Below, piece by piece: positions 32,782 to 45,368 of a stretch of 64,000 bases of DNA (within the stretch, counting starts at the first letter, position 1; every line of letters starts with the position of its first letter). Location: contig NC_080560.1 of assembly GCF_030253575.1 (NCBI RefSeq), positions 33,345,501-33,409,500 of the forward strand, given 5' to 3'. Origin of the DNA: Rhododendron vialii. Taxonomy: Eukaryota > Streptophyta > Magnoliopsida > Ericales > Ericaceae. Made by a program: the position numbers and the translations under genes. Under the pieces are notes generated by a model that had not been told where the DNA came from, ran no database searches, and saw only the letters and a list, made by a program, of their open reading frames with translations.

Positions 32782-33754
32782 TGAGAGATTATTATGTAGT
32801 ACAAGGCTCAAAGTGGGGAGTGGGGGTAAAGAATCTTTCTTTTAGGAGGAATGTGATTGGGACATGTTGGCAAGCAATCTTGTAATGTAACATAAACAAC
32901 ACGTAAAGGGAATGCTTTTCGGTCAGCATAGGATCACAGGAATGATGCTAGTTGTCTTGTCTAGTGCCTGTTTTTATAAAAGAGAGAAATTTATTCACGG
33001 CTTCGCACAATTTCGGTCATGTATTTCGACAATCAATGGTTAATATGTGCTTTTTTAATTTTTACCGGTCAAAATTGGTTTTCAATCCGGACCGTCCAAA
33101 ACACTTTTGGACGTGCGTGATTGAGCGCCGTAAACTTTATTTACGGGTTGTTCTGTAAAGAAGTTTTCCTGTTTTATAAATTGCATAACATATTTCATAA
33201 CATTTCTATAGAAACTTAAGATTTTGTGTATAAATTTATAATTTTATATCATATGTAAGGATTCGTATCAATACACAAACAAACACGTATAATTTCATAC
33301 TAGAGCCACCCCTGAGTCTAGTTGCGTTCTTAACCACACATTGATAATGATATGCGTGGCTAGGAGAATACACATATTTGAATGTGTACGATGTGCACCT
33401 CTATTAGTATGGCAACTATTTTCAATTCATCGAACCTTTTGCCTACTCGTTCAACTAAAAAAAACCTTTTGCCTACATCCCAACAAATGCACAGTTCTGA
33501 CCGAGATCCCCTCGGGTCAACTCCATTTTCAATCACAGAACAGGTTGGTGTCCAAACCTAAGTCACATAAAAGCACATGCGGGAGTGTGCGAGTGCAGAA
33601 ACGCGAATGTGAAAGTGTCTCTCAAGAATCTCCAAAACAACTAGAATTCGTGGGTACTGCAAGGATGCCAGTGCAGAGCAATGATTGAGAACGCAAGTGT
33701 AAGCCATTTTGAAGGATAATGTGGCTAAAGTCCAAACAATACATTTGGTCACAG
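32782..33754. other. Intergenic DNA
   Basis: No recognisable gene. Short frames at 32952-33158 and 33341-33688 lack domains and splice support. Confidence 0.4.
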
Positions 33755-33965
33755 GGACCTAGGGATGCTGCCAAGTAGCTCCCTATTGAATGGGTGCAGA
33801 GCAGCCGATCTAGCCGTCATCTTGGCACGGACGGCTTGGATTGAATCTGAGTGCATACAAATCTGAACCATCCATTGCTCGGTTAAGATTCGAGCGGTCG
33901 ATTGTCGAGATGAGTGGCCGGATCAACTGCTCTGCACTGCTCTACAGGCAAGCATCTCCCATTCC
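33755..33965. mobile_element. 211-base MITE (MULE type)
   Basis: It is flanked by TTGGTCACAG on both sides (33745-33754 and 33966-33975), a 9-10 base duplication. The inverted ends share GGA, GATGCT, GCC and GTAG blocks; inner inverted words include TGCAGAGCAG and CTGCTCTGCA. No coding capacity. Confidence 0.75.
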
Positions 33966-34764
33966 TTGGTCACAGAAGGAGAGCAGGCCTGTTTGACATT
34001 ACAGAAAAGTTATTATCTCAAAGGAGCTTGTACAAACGGGCTAGCCCAATTTGGTCGTTTTGGGATTGCTTAGTCCATTGGACTTTTTGGTCACGCGCAA
34101 GCCCATCGGTTCATTTTCTCACTCTGGTTTGGTGGATTATTATGAAATCAAATGCTATAACTATAGCCTATAAGGTACCCTGGGGTATAAATTTGTGGCA
34201 CAAGTTTAGAGTTATTTAAATATTTAAATTATATTTTCTTATACGCATTCTAACATCTACTAATAATTATATTGAGAATATAAACCACTCCATCAAAAGA
34301 AATCAAACAATATTTTGAATGACAAAATTGACCATATGACTCTTCGTATTCTTCAATCGTTTAAGGTGAGAAAGACAAAAACAAATACTCCGTATTATTT
34401 TGGAGGGAGATCTAATTAATGTAAATGAAAAATAATTTTTTGATTTTGTTTGCACTGTTTAAAAATTTTCAATAAGATTTATCATATAAGATCCATATTG
34501 CTAGGAAAATTATTTGCATAAACACATTATTTTTTAACTTAAAATTGTCTTATTAAAAATTAAGTATTTAAAGGGAGTTCTGGAACGGGGTACGTTCCTC
34601 TTACCCAGTGTTCCTCTGAGTCTCTGACCACCTGTTTGCGTATCAAACGAAAAATATAAATAAAAATTACATACCCAGTGTTCTCAAGTTGTTACAAACC
34701 AAGTATTCTTTCAAGCTCTTAACATTCCTTTTCCTAAGGAGGACAAATTACAAAGGTATGAACA

Positions 34765-34766
<2 letters not shown>

Positions 34767-34846
<80 letters not shown>
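34767..34846. repeat. (TA)40 microsatellite
   Basis: An 80-base perfect TA run directly abuts the fold-back element at 34847. A shorter TA run closes the other side (35203-35213), so the element probably inserted at a TA target that later expanded on one side. Confidence 0.95.
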
Positions 34847-34849
<3 letters not shown>

Positions 34850-35205
34850 TTAGGTTCCGGTGAGGGATCCCTCGTTTTATTAAAATGCGGAACTCCCCTT
34901 TCCGATTGAATTTCGATGATCCGAGCCGCTCAAAGTTATCAGAACGTGATTTTAAGGGTCCCCGCGAGAAATCAGCAAAAAAAATGACCGGGAAGGGCTT
35001 CATCCGAGCAGTTTTCATTGAATGGTTAAAAAAAAACTGCTCGGATGACGCCCTTCCCGGTCATTTTTTTTGCTGATTTCTCGTAGGGACCCTTAAAATT
35101 ATGTTCTGCACACATTGAACGGTTCGGATTTTCAAATTTTGATCGGAAAATGAAAGTCTCTCATTTTAACAAAATGAGGGATCCCTCACTTGAAAATTCC
35201 TCTAT
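34847..35205. mobile_element. Fold-back MITE with near-perfect hairpin core
   Basis: The ends carry GTGAGGGATCCCTC and GAGGGATCCCTCAC. The core consists of inverted copies running from AGGGTCC... through ATGACCGGGAAGGGC and TCATCCGAGCAGTTTT, with a loop of about 20 bases centred near 35020. The stem over the core is about 70 base pairs with few mismatches. Flanking TA suggests a Stowaway-like target. Transcription through it would give a long double-stranded RNA hairpin. Confidence 0.85.
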
Positions 35206-35275
35206 ATATATATATTTGTTTTGAGTTATTTAGAAAGAATTTTTCTATTATTTTATAGGATAAAGATTTCTTTTT

Positions 35276-35662
35276 TTGCTATTTTCATCAGATATTGGTA
35301 TTTTAATTTGTAGGACAATTGATGATAAATATTTGGACTGTGAGTTCAACCAAATGAAAAGAAGAATTATTTTTGACTTGAACGAGATTCCTCAGGAAAC
35401 CAAAAATACAGAATCCGATAAAAGTGTCGAAGAGATGAACAATTTAGTGAAAAATGACTTTCAATCTTTTTCTAGACAATGTTTTCGCAGAGAAGTCGGC
35501 TTTCGTTTATTACAAAACTACTTCGAGCAACATAGGATTGAATCCTATATTTTGTGTGAAGTATTAGAAATTGGAGTTTTGGTCATTTTTATTTTTGTTA
35601 TCTCACCCGAATTTTGTATGGTTGTTATTCAATTTTTATTTTTATTTTTATTGTACGGTTGA
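35276..35662 (+). other. Orphan open frame, uncertain
   Basis: A 128-codon frame contains MKRRIIFDLNEIP, which includes a DLNxxP-like (EAR repression motif) sequence, followed by acidic and then hydrophobic parts. I do not recognise a family. There is no clear promoter, and the C-terminal part is low-complexity (repeated FYFYF). It may be a fragment of a plant gene left beside the fold-back element. I do not call it a gene. Confidence 0.2.
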
Positions 35663-35669
35663 ATCCCAC

Positions 35670-38600
35670 GGCATTTGCCGTCAAGCGTTGATCGGACACG
35701 GTTTCTTGTGTGGTTATTTGCATTTGCCATTTTGGTGCCATTTGTACTGTACGTAGTCTACTTATTAGCATTGACCATTTTTAAAAGGAAATTAAATGAG
35801 GGTAGTATTGTTTGTCATTAAAAAAGCAAAAATGCTGCTTGCATAACAGTTGTGTTGGTTGTGTGCGTAATTTTGACCGTCCAGATGTATTTGGACGGTT
35901 TAGATTTTAAAAAAACCCTTCCAAGAAAAAGTTAAACTTTTATGGGGAAGAGTTTGAACGAATCCTGACCATTTATTACAGCAATTGACGACTAGAGATT
36001 AGTTGTGTGTTGTGTTTTACACAACCGTTGTGTGTGTAGCATTTTTGTTTTAAAAAAGGTAGTACAAATATTTATGGTCAGTTTAGAAAATAGTGATGAT
36101 AAGTAATGCTTTGTGAGTACCCATGAACATAACTCATAGATTTAGGTATATTTATTGCATCTAAAGTACTGCCCTAGGAGCACTTATTAGCGAAACCGTA
36201 TTATGAAATGTCCTTGAGTCGTTTACCATATCCCATAATAATTACGGATATCTATACAAATGCTGTCAATTCAATTCTACTGCACTGAATATTTTCACAC
36301 GTTATCTATGCAGATTTTGCCATTGATACGCCTGTTTGTAATTTTGTGGAATTAACCTTACACATAGAAAAGCCATTTTGGGGCGCAAAGCGCAATAAAC
36401 AAGTGGATGAATGAATTTGCATCTATATATAAAACAGAACGGTATCTTTTAAAATTATTTCAAAATTCTTGAATCAAGAATCGATTATTAAATCAATCAG
36501 TTACAGATATCTGATTGAGTTGGAAATTATTCATGGTCTCCTAACAAAATATCTGAACGAAATGATTATTACTTATTATTAAGGTGCAATTCGGAAATAA
36601 CACAAACTCGCAAGGGTAATAGATAATTTTGACTCTCCAGCCCTTGGTCAATTATTTGGACCCTGTATATCAGAGGCTTCAAATTACAAAATTTAATTAT
36701 TAATTACAAACTTGTCAAAATAAAAATTACGAGCATGTTTTGTAAATGGAAATGCCAACACAAAAGAACTCGGTTTTATTTTTTATTTTTTTTGAGCTAA
36801 CAAGCTGATGTTGCAATCTTCTACTGTTTCTTGTTTCAACCCCCCCCCTCTATTATTCGGATCCGGATCCTCTATGAGGATTCTTCCCTGTGAGGATAGT
36901 GTGAGGATTCTTATGAAATCCGGACCGTTTATCTCGGCAATTAATGGTCCGAATTAAAAACAAACACTTCCGAAAAAAAGTTACTCTTCCCTATTATCCT
37001 TCCATTTGGTCAAATATTGTTGGCGTATTCCAATCTTGGAATGCATTCAATACCAAGCAAGCACCTTTTATAACTTTGAAAAAAAGGCTTGTGGGCGAGA
37101 TATCTATCCTTCCTTTGTCAAAGGAGCACGAATAAATCTTTGTGAGTAAAAGGCTGTAGGCGAGATATCTATCCTTTCTTTGTTAAAGGAGCAGGAATAA
37201 ATCTTTGTGAATCAGAAAGAACCCAAGGAAAAACAATCACACGGAAGCAAAAAAAGGAAAACAAAGATTGTCGTATATCTTAGGGATCCTTCTTCTTTTC
37301 AAAGCTCCCCAATGTTCTAGCTATAAGGAAAAAGCATCTACGTGTAAGGATCAAACGCTTACCATCTTATCAAAAATCTCAAATGTTAGGCAAAGTGCAA
37401 CTAACATTTTTTAAAATTTTTTTTTTTGTCAAAAGTGAGAAGATTGTATTGATAAACGCCTAGCAGTACTTACAAAACGGAGATCATTACAATGAATTTG
37501 GACAAAGCCAAACTAATCGTCTAAAAAATACAAAACAAGTAAATCACAAGGCAATCGATGTCTTTCATCCTAATCCAGGTATAGCCTGACGCAACAGCGA
37601 CACTTTTAAACTGCCTAACATTTAATTAGGAGTCTCAAACAAGAAAAAAATGCAAAGTTAAGGACAAAAGACACCAAATACCCAGACGATCATCGGATGC
37701 ACTCTAACCAATGATGAACGCACCAATGAACTCCTAAAAACTACAGATCTGTTAAGCCGCCAAAAGTTGGCCCGCCAAAGACATCGTGTAGGGATAGAAC
37801 ACTGAAACATAGATATCGTTGTGAAACAACCTCGATTGAGAGAACCCGATCTGTAGACAAAATCCACTTAAAGACGAAACTAACAACTCTCGTAAACGAG
37901 AGACAAAACTTTCACAGATCAGACGACAAGTCATTGATTTGAAGAGACGAAAGAAAAAAAAAGGAAAAAACAGAGAAAGAGAGTCAGAATAGAACCATGG
38001 CCTTCCCCTTCTGCCGCCGCACACGGGTACGGAACCCACTGGGAGAAAGGAAGGGGGAAGTGGAGTTATGGTGGTTAGGGTTGAGAGAGAGATGGAGAAG
38101 AGGATATTATGACTGATCCTTCCAACTAACATTGAATGACACTCAAAATATGTTTGTACGGAATCTTGAAATTGGTATGGACCATAAAAACAAGACTGTC
38201 TTCTTATAACCAAGTTGAGATAATTGCGGGAATGAATTCAAAAATGAATTTTCACACCATGGTGGGTCATAAAATCAGCAAAAAAAAATCTGCTGGAACT
38301 TTGATCTGCATCATTTAGATACGAAGAACCCATGAGGGACCTTTCGGTTGCCTCGAGCGACCCTCCAAATTTTCCACGCTCCTTCACCAAATTTTCTAAC
38401 AGATTGTGCATGAGTAATCAAAACCAAACTAATTACTCCTACAAACTAATGGAATTTTTAATCATACTACTAGTTTATTCGTAGAACTTGATTTAAAAAA
38501 ACTTACGGGAGTATTCCATTTTCCAGCTGCTCGGCCCCATTCGTCTCACTTTTTTTTCATAGGGTCCTATTAGCAGCCCACTGGACTGTCAGAAATTTAA

Positions 38601-40590
38601 AAATAGACAGAAAAAACACAGACTCAAATACACTTTTTACAATTTTCAAATACATTTTCACCAACTTTTATCCACTTTTCACAAGTTTCAATATACTTTT
38701 TTAATCTTAACGACATCTTTTAAGCTGCATTCTTTTGACCTTAACTTAAATCTGAAAATTGTTATTATTTGAATTTTTTTCTCATTTGTTAGTTTTGTGC
38801 CAAACTTTTTGAGTTATTGATTCATCTCGACGAGAAGAATCCGAAAAATAATTTTTTTTACTTTTACCCAAGCATTTTAAGAAATAACCATTTTTTTCAT
38901 CAAAATGTGATTTTTTTTCTTTAAAAAATAATAATTTTTAAAAATATTTGAATAAAAAAAATTTTACTTTTTCGATTTTTCTGTTTTTAGCATTTTCTTT
39001 CCACAATACTTGATCCAGGTAGTACTCCTAGTAATTTGGTTTGGATTACTACTAGATTAGATAAGACAAACAATAGGCTGTCACTTTAAGACTTTTTCAG
39101 GCACATTAGCCCAATAGAATAGATCCTGCGGCTAATGGTGCTATTTCAACTCCACGAGGACCCACTTAAAGTTATTCCAAGGGGGTCCTAGTCCATTCGA
39201 TAAAGTTTTATGTATACGGGGATATTAATAGTGTTGGTATTCTCTCTGTTCTGTTTCCAATTTTTCAGTTATTTTTTGATCAAATTTGGATGATCGGTTC
39301 CGTTCATGTTTTAGAGTTCGACGAGAAATTTAATTGTACCTAAAATCATGTTCATTAAATTTTAATAGATACATGATCGGTACACGTGAAAATTAAAGAA
39401 AATCAAAACTGAGTTAAAAAAACACACTGAATCGAAACCCAATTTTGTTTTTTTAACAATTTTCACATGTATCTACTAAAGTCTCATAAACACGATTTTT
39501 TGTGTGATAAAGATTCTCGCCAAACTCTACAAAAATAACGAAGCCAATTATCCAAATGTAATAAAAAAATGACCAAAAAATTAGAAACGAATCGAAGGAG
39601 ATAGCAACACTCAAATATACATAAAAGTTTCTCCACCCTTAATAAAAGTTTGTCTCCGGTCGTAGTCCTACTGGTGGTGGTCTTGGGATCCGGGATAATA
39701 AAAGAGGCAGGCATGTTTGTCTCCCAACTCCGAAGTGGTCCCTAACTACCCTCCACCCGCCGCCCTATCCGATGTGTTTACAAACTGTCCGATTGAAAGC
39801 CAAAGAAAATAATTAGAGCCCTTTTTTAAAAATATTTTTTAAATTATATAGTAGTATAACGTAAGTGCCAGGGCCAACATATGTCTAGCTCGATGAATTT
39901 GGGAACCAATCCATCGATCGCTTTCGAGGGAATCAATTGAAGTTAGAGTTAAATTATGTATGATGACCCCAAATAAGTTGACAACACTACGGATTTAAAA
40001 AAAAAAAAGTAATTTGCTTAAATTTATTAAGTTAACTTAAGTATTAAAGCTTTATTTATAAAACTCGGGCAGTTCCTCGTTTAAAGACCAAACAAGCTAC
40101 TTACATCATTTTTTACAAAAATAAAAAAATAAAATGAGAAATACAGATATGTAAATACAAATCCAGACTTGTGCTCCCTCCATTCCAATTTATTTGCTCA
40201 TCACAAAAATTCTCCCTATTTATTATTGACTAAAAGTTGCTGGGTCGAAAAATGTTTAATTGCCTGATTTTGAGTTGAACTCAACATTTCTTTCGCCGCA
40301 AAACTAGTAAACGGGTAAAATTGAAACTTTGGTCTTTTGGTGGTTGTTAATTGCCAACAATTTGGGACGAATTCCTTGTACATCATGGAAGAACCACATG
40401 AATCTATCTATATTAGGACAGCTTAGGAAATGTATTTTTTTGGAGGAAATCTATATTCGTAGCACTACACTTTTAGTACAAAAATAAAATAATGAACGGT
40501 TCCTCAATTTCCTCCCCAAAACCCTCCAAATTCTTTAATCCTCCCCCGACACCAAAATAATACGGAGTAAATAAATAAGAAAAATAAAAT
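35670..40590. other. Gene-poor intergenic DNA
   Basis: No intact gene recognised across almost 5 kb. It includes a 65-base tandem repeat (37083-37213), a stretch at 37430-38110 of more even composition with a minus-strand 153-aa frame (no known domain; possibly an untranslated part of an unrecognised element), and a Stowaway-like left end near 40178 (CTCCCTCCATTCCAATTTAT) with a partial partner near 40360-40372. The final part upstream of 40600 would be the promoter of the DUF3527 gene. Confidence 0.5.
37083..37213. repeat. 65-base tandem repeat, two units
   Basis: Two units share GGCGAGATATCTATCCTT, TTTGT-AAAGGAGCA and GAATAAATCTTTGTGA with a period of 65 bases and a few substitutions. Confidence 0.85.
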
Positions 40591-41236
40591 AAAACGCGCC
40601 TCTCTCTCTCTCTCTCTCTCAATATGTCACCATCTCACTGAACCGAAATCAGATTTCGCGGTCTCTCTCTCTCTCTCGGTGTTCACTACTTTCTTCTTGT
40701 TCGAAATACCAATTACGAGGACAATCACAATATTAGTTCTTTTTATATATTCTCATCACTGTGGTTAGTTCTTTTCTTTGCTTTCAGTGTACGTTGTGCT
40801 TTGAGTTTCATTATCACTTACTACCGACTCCACGGCAATGCATCTGATCACCATTTCTTGATTTCTTCTGGTACGTCCTTCTAACCTTTATCTTTTCGTA
40901 AATGGGTAGCCATAATTTGATCGTTTCTTTAATATTCGTTCCGAATTCTGTAGATCTTTTTAATAGTATCTTGTAATTGGTGGTGGAATCTGAATCGTTA
41001 TATACATTATGTGTAGATTTTGGTTGATTTTTCAGAAATGTGTTAGGTAGTCAAGCTTTTCTTGGAATTCGCTTGAAATTGGGCCTCAATTTGGGATCTT
41101 TTCTTGGAATTCCTCGGAAAAAAAAAAAAAGAAAAAGAAGGAAAGAAAGAAAAAAATGGTTACAGGTCTGTTGTTTAGATTTGTTCACACATTTTAAGCC
41201 ATTCATTTGATCTGTTGATCTCACAGTTCTTAGTGC

Positions 41237-41358
41237 GTGAGTCTATTTATTAGCGCCTACGTGTGGTGCAACATTTTTTGGAACGTAGGTAGTGGTTGTG
41301 AGTCTATTTATTAGCGCCTACGTGTGGTGCAACATTTTTTGGAACGTAGGTAGTGGTT
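41237..41358. repeat. 61-base exact-looking tandem duplication in the leader intron
   Basis: Two adjacent units both run from GTGAGTCTATTTATTAGCG through GTGTGGTGCAACATTTTTTG to GAACGTAGGTAGTGGTT. By eye they are identical over the period of 61 bases, so the duplication is young. Confidence 0.92.
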
Positions 41359-42752
41359 TTGATCGATTCAATTGAAAATAATTACAATATTGTGTCTTTT
41401 ACTTTGGGGAATAGTCTCCACTTTCTGCTTTTTTCTTGGTGGTAGTCCCTTTGTCCATACCTGATGTTTGAAATTCCATTGCCAGCATAGCGGCATTGCT
41501 TCAAAGGGCGAGATAAGTCTGGATGGCCTCTGAATTTTGAAAAGACAGAAGTAACAAGTACCAATATTTGGGATCCCTTTCCCTTATGTCTTTCGATATT
41601 GATTGTATGGTTTTCTGCAATTGCTAGAGCAACAAGCATTAGTTGAATCCCTTTCCTTTATCATCTTTCTCATTTTCCGCTGTCAAATGGCTCTTTAGCT
41701 GTCCAAATAACATCCAATGTTGACCCCCTTAACGTACTTTTCCTTGGAATTGTCTTGAATTTGGACCTGTCTTTTGGATCTTGTCGCAAAGATGTCAAGA
41801 AGGGCCTTCAGATTTCTTAAAACAAATTAATAAAAAGCCTTGTACCTGTGGGCTTTGTGAAAGATTGGTGTGCTATTTATAGTTACAACTCTCTTAGTTT
41901 CGATCAGTTCCATTGTCTGTATCTGCAGCTGTTTAATTTGCAAAATGAGTTGCAATACTGCCTTTTCGGGTCCAATTGATTTGATGCTAATGTATTTCTT
42001 AAATGTAAATAGTTCTCGCATTTTTGTACAACTCAGCCACCTTGTTTTCATTCTTGGATGACCTCTGTTCATGGATAGCATCAGCCTCTGAAAACTATAA
42101 TTCTGGTCACGGATGGAAAAGCCTTTCTCATATTCTTGTGTGACTGAATAATTTCACATGGATAACATCAAAAATTTGCTAGAGTGAATGACTTCAGAAG
42201 GAAGGTTGTTGAAACTAAAACGAACCTAACATGATTATTACTGGCAAACAACCAACTGTTGTGCATTTTTTATGTAGATCAAAAATGGCTGATGCACTTG
42301 AAACTTGTGACGCGTGAATAATATTTCTAGCGCAGATAACTGGGATCAGTTGTTGAATTAGGACTTGGGACTACGGATTGCACACTTGCTTGCTTTTTAA
42401 TATTGAGATGATTACATGAAACAATAACCCCTTGTATACAGTCCAGGCAAAGTAGAAAACTTATATAATCTTTCTAACAGTGGTTTTCATGAATCTGAGG
42501 AAACCTTGGCTTCATTTGCTGCATGTCATGGTTCCCTAATTTTAGTTCTGGGCTGAGTCAAATTATAAAGTCTGTTTTTCTTGTATGCCACTGATGGGAA
42601 CTTTAGCCTTGTTGCATAATTTCCACCAGTGCTAATGATTCTCTGACTTTTTCTAGCAATCCTTGGCTGCTTGACCCTAAAAGCAATCTTTTAATTTTTC
42701 TTGATATCTATTTGTAGGAAGTGATCTGGGGAAGAATAATTTGGCAACTCTT

Positions 42753-42789
42753 ATGAATGACGAGGATTGGTATGCCTAATGTAAGGTGA
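42753..42789 (+). promoter_or_regulatory. Three overlapping upstream ORFs, one a bare AUG-stop
   Basis: Upstream of the main ATG at 42794 are: ATG at 42753 opening MNDEDWYA and stopping at 42779; ATG at 42772 opening MPNVR and stopping at 42789; and ATGTAA at 42779-42784, a start codon followed directly by a stop. The last base of the first stop is the first base of the ATGTAA. All lie in the last leader exon, within 41 bases of the main start, so most scanning ribosomes would meet them. AUG-stop elements cause ribosome stalling in some plant leaders (for example boron-regulated NIP5;1). Confidence 0.6.
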
Positions 42790-42793
42790 TACC

Positions 42794-45368
42794 ATGCCAA
42801 TAAATCAATACTCAAGGCCAACTGGGGACAACGGGTTCCATTTAGAAGTCAAAAGGAGTTCAAGGCCACAAGAAACCTCAAAAGTTGTGAAGCCAAAGGC
42901 AACTTCACTTGATGAACATCAAGTTCGAAAGTCTCAAGATGATGAGCTTGTTAGGTACATGTCAAATTTGCCTGCATATCTCCAGCGAGTGGAGAAAGGA
43001 GAAAAGTTCCAAGAGAATGCTCTGAGTTTTGGAGTTCTAAACTGGGAGCGTCTAGAAAAATGGAAATCCAACAGAAAATGTACCACACCAAGAGGTGACA
43101 CTACTGCATCGTCCTCTATCAGTAATTCCTCACTTAAGGCAGGTGAGTCCATTGCATTCTCTAGGACACTTCAGAAGAAGAATCTTGCTCCTTGCACGAA
43201 GCAACCCTCGTCACAGTGCCCTCATCTTAATTCATCTCATGAAGGCGGCTTTTCAAAATTTGAGATGGACAAGAGAAAAGATACAGATGACAAGTTAACA
43301 TCAGAAAAGGGAACTTCATTTTCAGAATTGAGGAAACATCGATTATCATGTGGTTCTAAGGATGAGACAAGTGCTCTGAACGACGGAGTGACCATTAGGA
43401 TAAGGGAGGTGCAATCATCAGAATACTATGTTGGTCAAAACCACCGGCATGGCAATGAACAGGGCACTGTTTTCAGTTTACCCAAACATGCTCCCAAAAA
43501 GAGTTGTTCTAAGATGCCAAATGATGCTTCTTGTACATTGATGCATCCAAATGAAACACCAGCCACGTTATCCCAAGGTAAACGCATAGATGAAAATGCA
43601 ATGTGTGTGAAGCCCTTAAGTGGAAGTGCAATTGATGCTTCCAAGAGGTTGAATCATGAAACTGCTGAACCATCAACTGTGAAAGGAAAGCATTTGTCAC
43701 CTAATCGTCAGTTTAGCTTTAGCCTTCGTAGGATTGCCAGAAGTTTAAGTTTTAGGGAGAGCTCAGCTGTTCCCCAGTTGAGATCTGAAGAATCTGATGC
43801 CTTTTTCTCTTCTGAGATCTTTTCTGATGTTCTACATTCATGCCCTCGTCCTATTAGATTAGATCCCAACCCCGGGTCGGACATGAGGCGGCATAGCTTA
43901 GACGCTTCCCTGAGCACGGAGTTTCCTAGCTATGATGCATCTAGCTCTTTAATGTATCCAAATGAAAAAATACTCAATAAGATATCACGTGCAAATTCAA
44001 TTGGGGCTTCCGCGCGGTTGGATGAAGAAAGGCACCGCTCGCCTAATCGTCGGTTCAGCTTTGGCCTTGGCAGTTTGAGGAGAAGCTTGAGTTTCAAGGA
44101 AGGTTCAAATGTTCAGGGTTCCACAAATGGTCCTCTCAAATGTGGTCGATTAACATCTGAAGTGTCGGACTCTTTGGATAGTTCAAGAAGAAACAAGGCT
44201 AACACTAGGACTAGAGCAAGATCCAGCCCTATGAGAAGGTTACTAGACCCTCTTTTCAAGATCAGGGGAACAAGACCTCATCATTCAGCTGAGACAGCTC
44301 AGCCTTTGACCACAAACTTGAATTTAACCTCCAAATCTGAGTCCATTGAGGAGAAGAAGCACGAGGCATCCACAGTTCAAGGTCTTCTACAACTCACGAT
44401 AAAGAATGGGCTCCCTTTGTTCAAACTTGTCAGTAGAAATAGTGATATTCTTGTTGCTATGAGAAAATTGTCTACGTTTGCCAAGGATGATGCTGGATTT
44501 AGTTACACGTTCTACTCTGTTTGTGAAGTCAAGAAGAGTGGCGGCTGGATAAATCAAGGGCATAATGCAAAAAAATACGGATTTAGCTATAATGCCGTGG
44601 GTCAGATGAAGGTTTCCAGCTCCATGGACCAATTTGGTATGAGGGAGTCTGTCCTGTACAGTGCTGAGGCAGATCAGGAACTCGCGGCCATTATAATCCC
44701 AGATGAGACTTCATGTGACTATGGAGATCAGAGACATAAGGGCAAGGAGTTACTATGGATGGAAGATAGGAACTCCTTTAGACAAGCAGAAACTGAGAAG
44801 TTGATTAGCACAAGAGTCATTATTCCTGGTGGCGTTCATGGATTGCCTTGTAAAGGTGTTCCTTCGCCATTGATTGACCGGTGGAAGTCTGGTGGATCGT
44901 GTGACTGTGGGGGCTGGGATGTCGGTTGCAAACTAAGGATTCTTGCCAATGAGAATCATAGACAATGCTTGAACAAATATCGTTTTGAACTTTTTGATCA
45001 GGTACTGGCTCTCTTTTCTCGAAATGAGATCTGTTTCTTATAAATTGATAATGTCTTATAAACTTCTTGAGTTGAGTTGATAAATTTACTTGTTTTTTTA
45101 ACAGGAAGAAACTCAAGACAATCAGCCAATATTCAGCATGAGACCATTGGAGAAGGGGACCTTTTCGGTTGAATTCAGTTCATCGATTTCTATGTTACAA
45201 GCCTTCTGCATTTGTGTCATGGTCATAAGTAGTCAGAAGTCATTTGATTTCTCAGACCTGAACTACCCGGCTGAAGAAAAATGGCTGCAGGAATCCAACA
45301 GGGTACGAAGGGAAGCACCCACAAAATATGTCCAGTCTCCACCCTCATCTCCCGTTGGAAGAGTATAG
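42794..45368 (+). CDS. DUF3527 domain protein, 823 aa
   Basis: Exons 42794-45001 and 45105-45368 join in frame at GATCAG|GAAGAA with GT-AG borders. The N-terminal block LVRYMSNLPAYLQRVEKG...ALSFGVLNWERLEKW (52-90) and the C-terminal region from about 525 (VQGLLQLTIKNGLPLFKLV) through the CDCGGWDVGCKLRIL block (703-717) to the end are typical of plant DUF3527 proteins, whose biochemical role is unknown. The middle is Ser-rich and basic and has an internal repeat: SPNRQFSFSLRRIARSLSF near 302-320 and SPNRRFSFGLGSLRRSLSF near 416-434. A basic SSPMRRLLDPLF motif lies at 478-488. No membrane segment or catalytic motif is visible. Length and exon structure agree with an intact gene. A leader intron and upstream ORFs suggest translational control. 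Confidence 0.92.

Larger units (their letters stand above)
40600..42793 (+). promoter_or_regulatory. 5' leader and leader intron of the DUF3527 gene
   Basis: CT-rich tracts at 40601-40620 and 40662-40678 mark a typical plant leader. A donor GTACGT at 40871 and an acceptor TTTGTAG at 42711-42717 define a 1.85-kb leader intron. The last leader exon is 42718-42793. The intron contains a 61-base tandem duplication (41237-41358). Large introns in plant leaders often raise expression. Transcript ends are inferred only. Confidence 0.6.

Noticed and set aside
37752-38213. 153-aa minus-strand frame
   Set aside because: No recognisable domain, low-complexity Phe/Ser-rich segments and no splice or promoter support.
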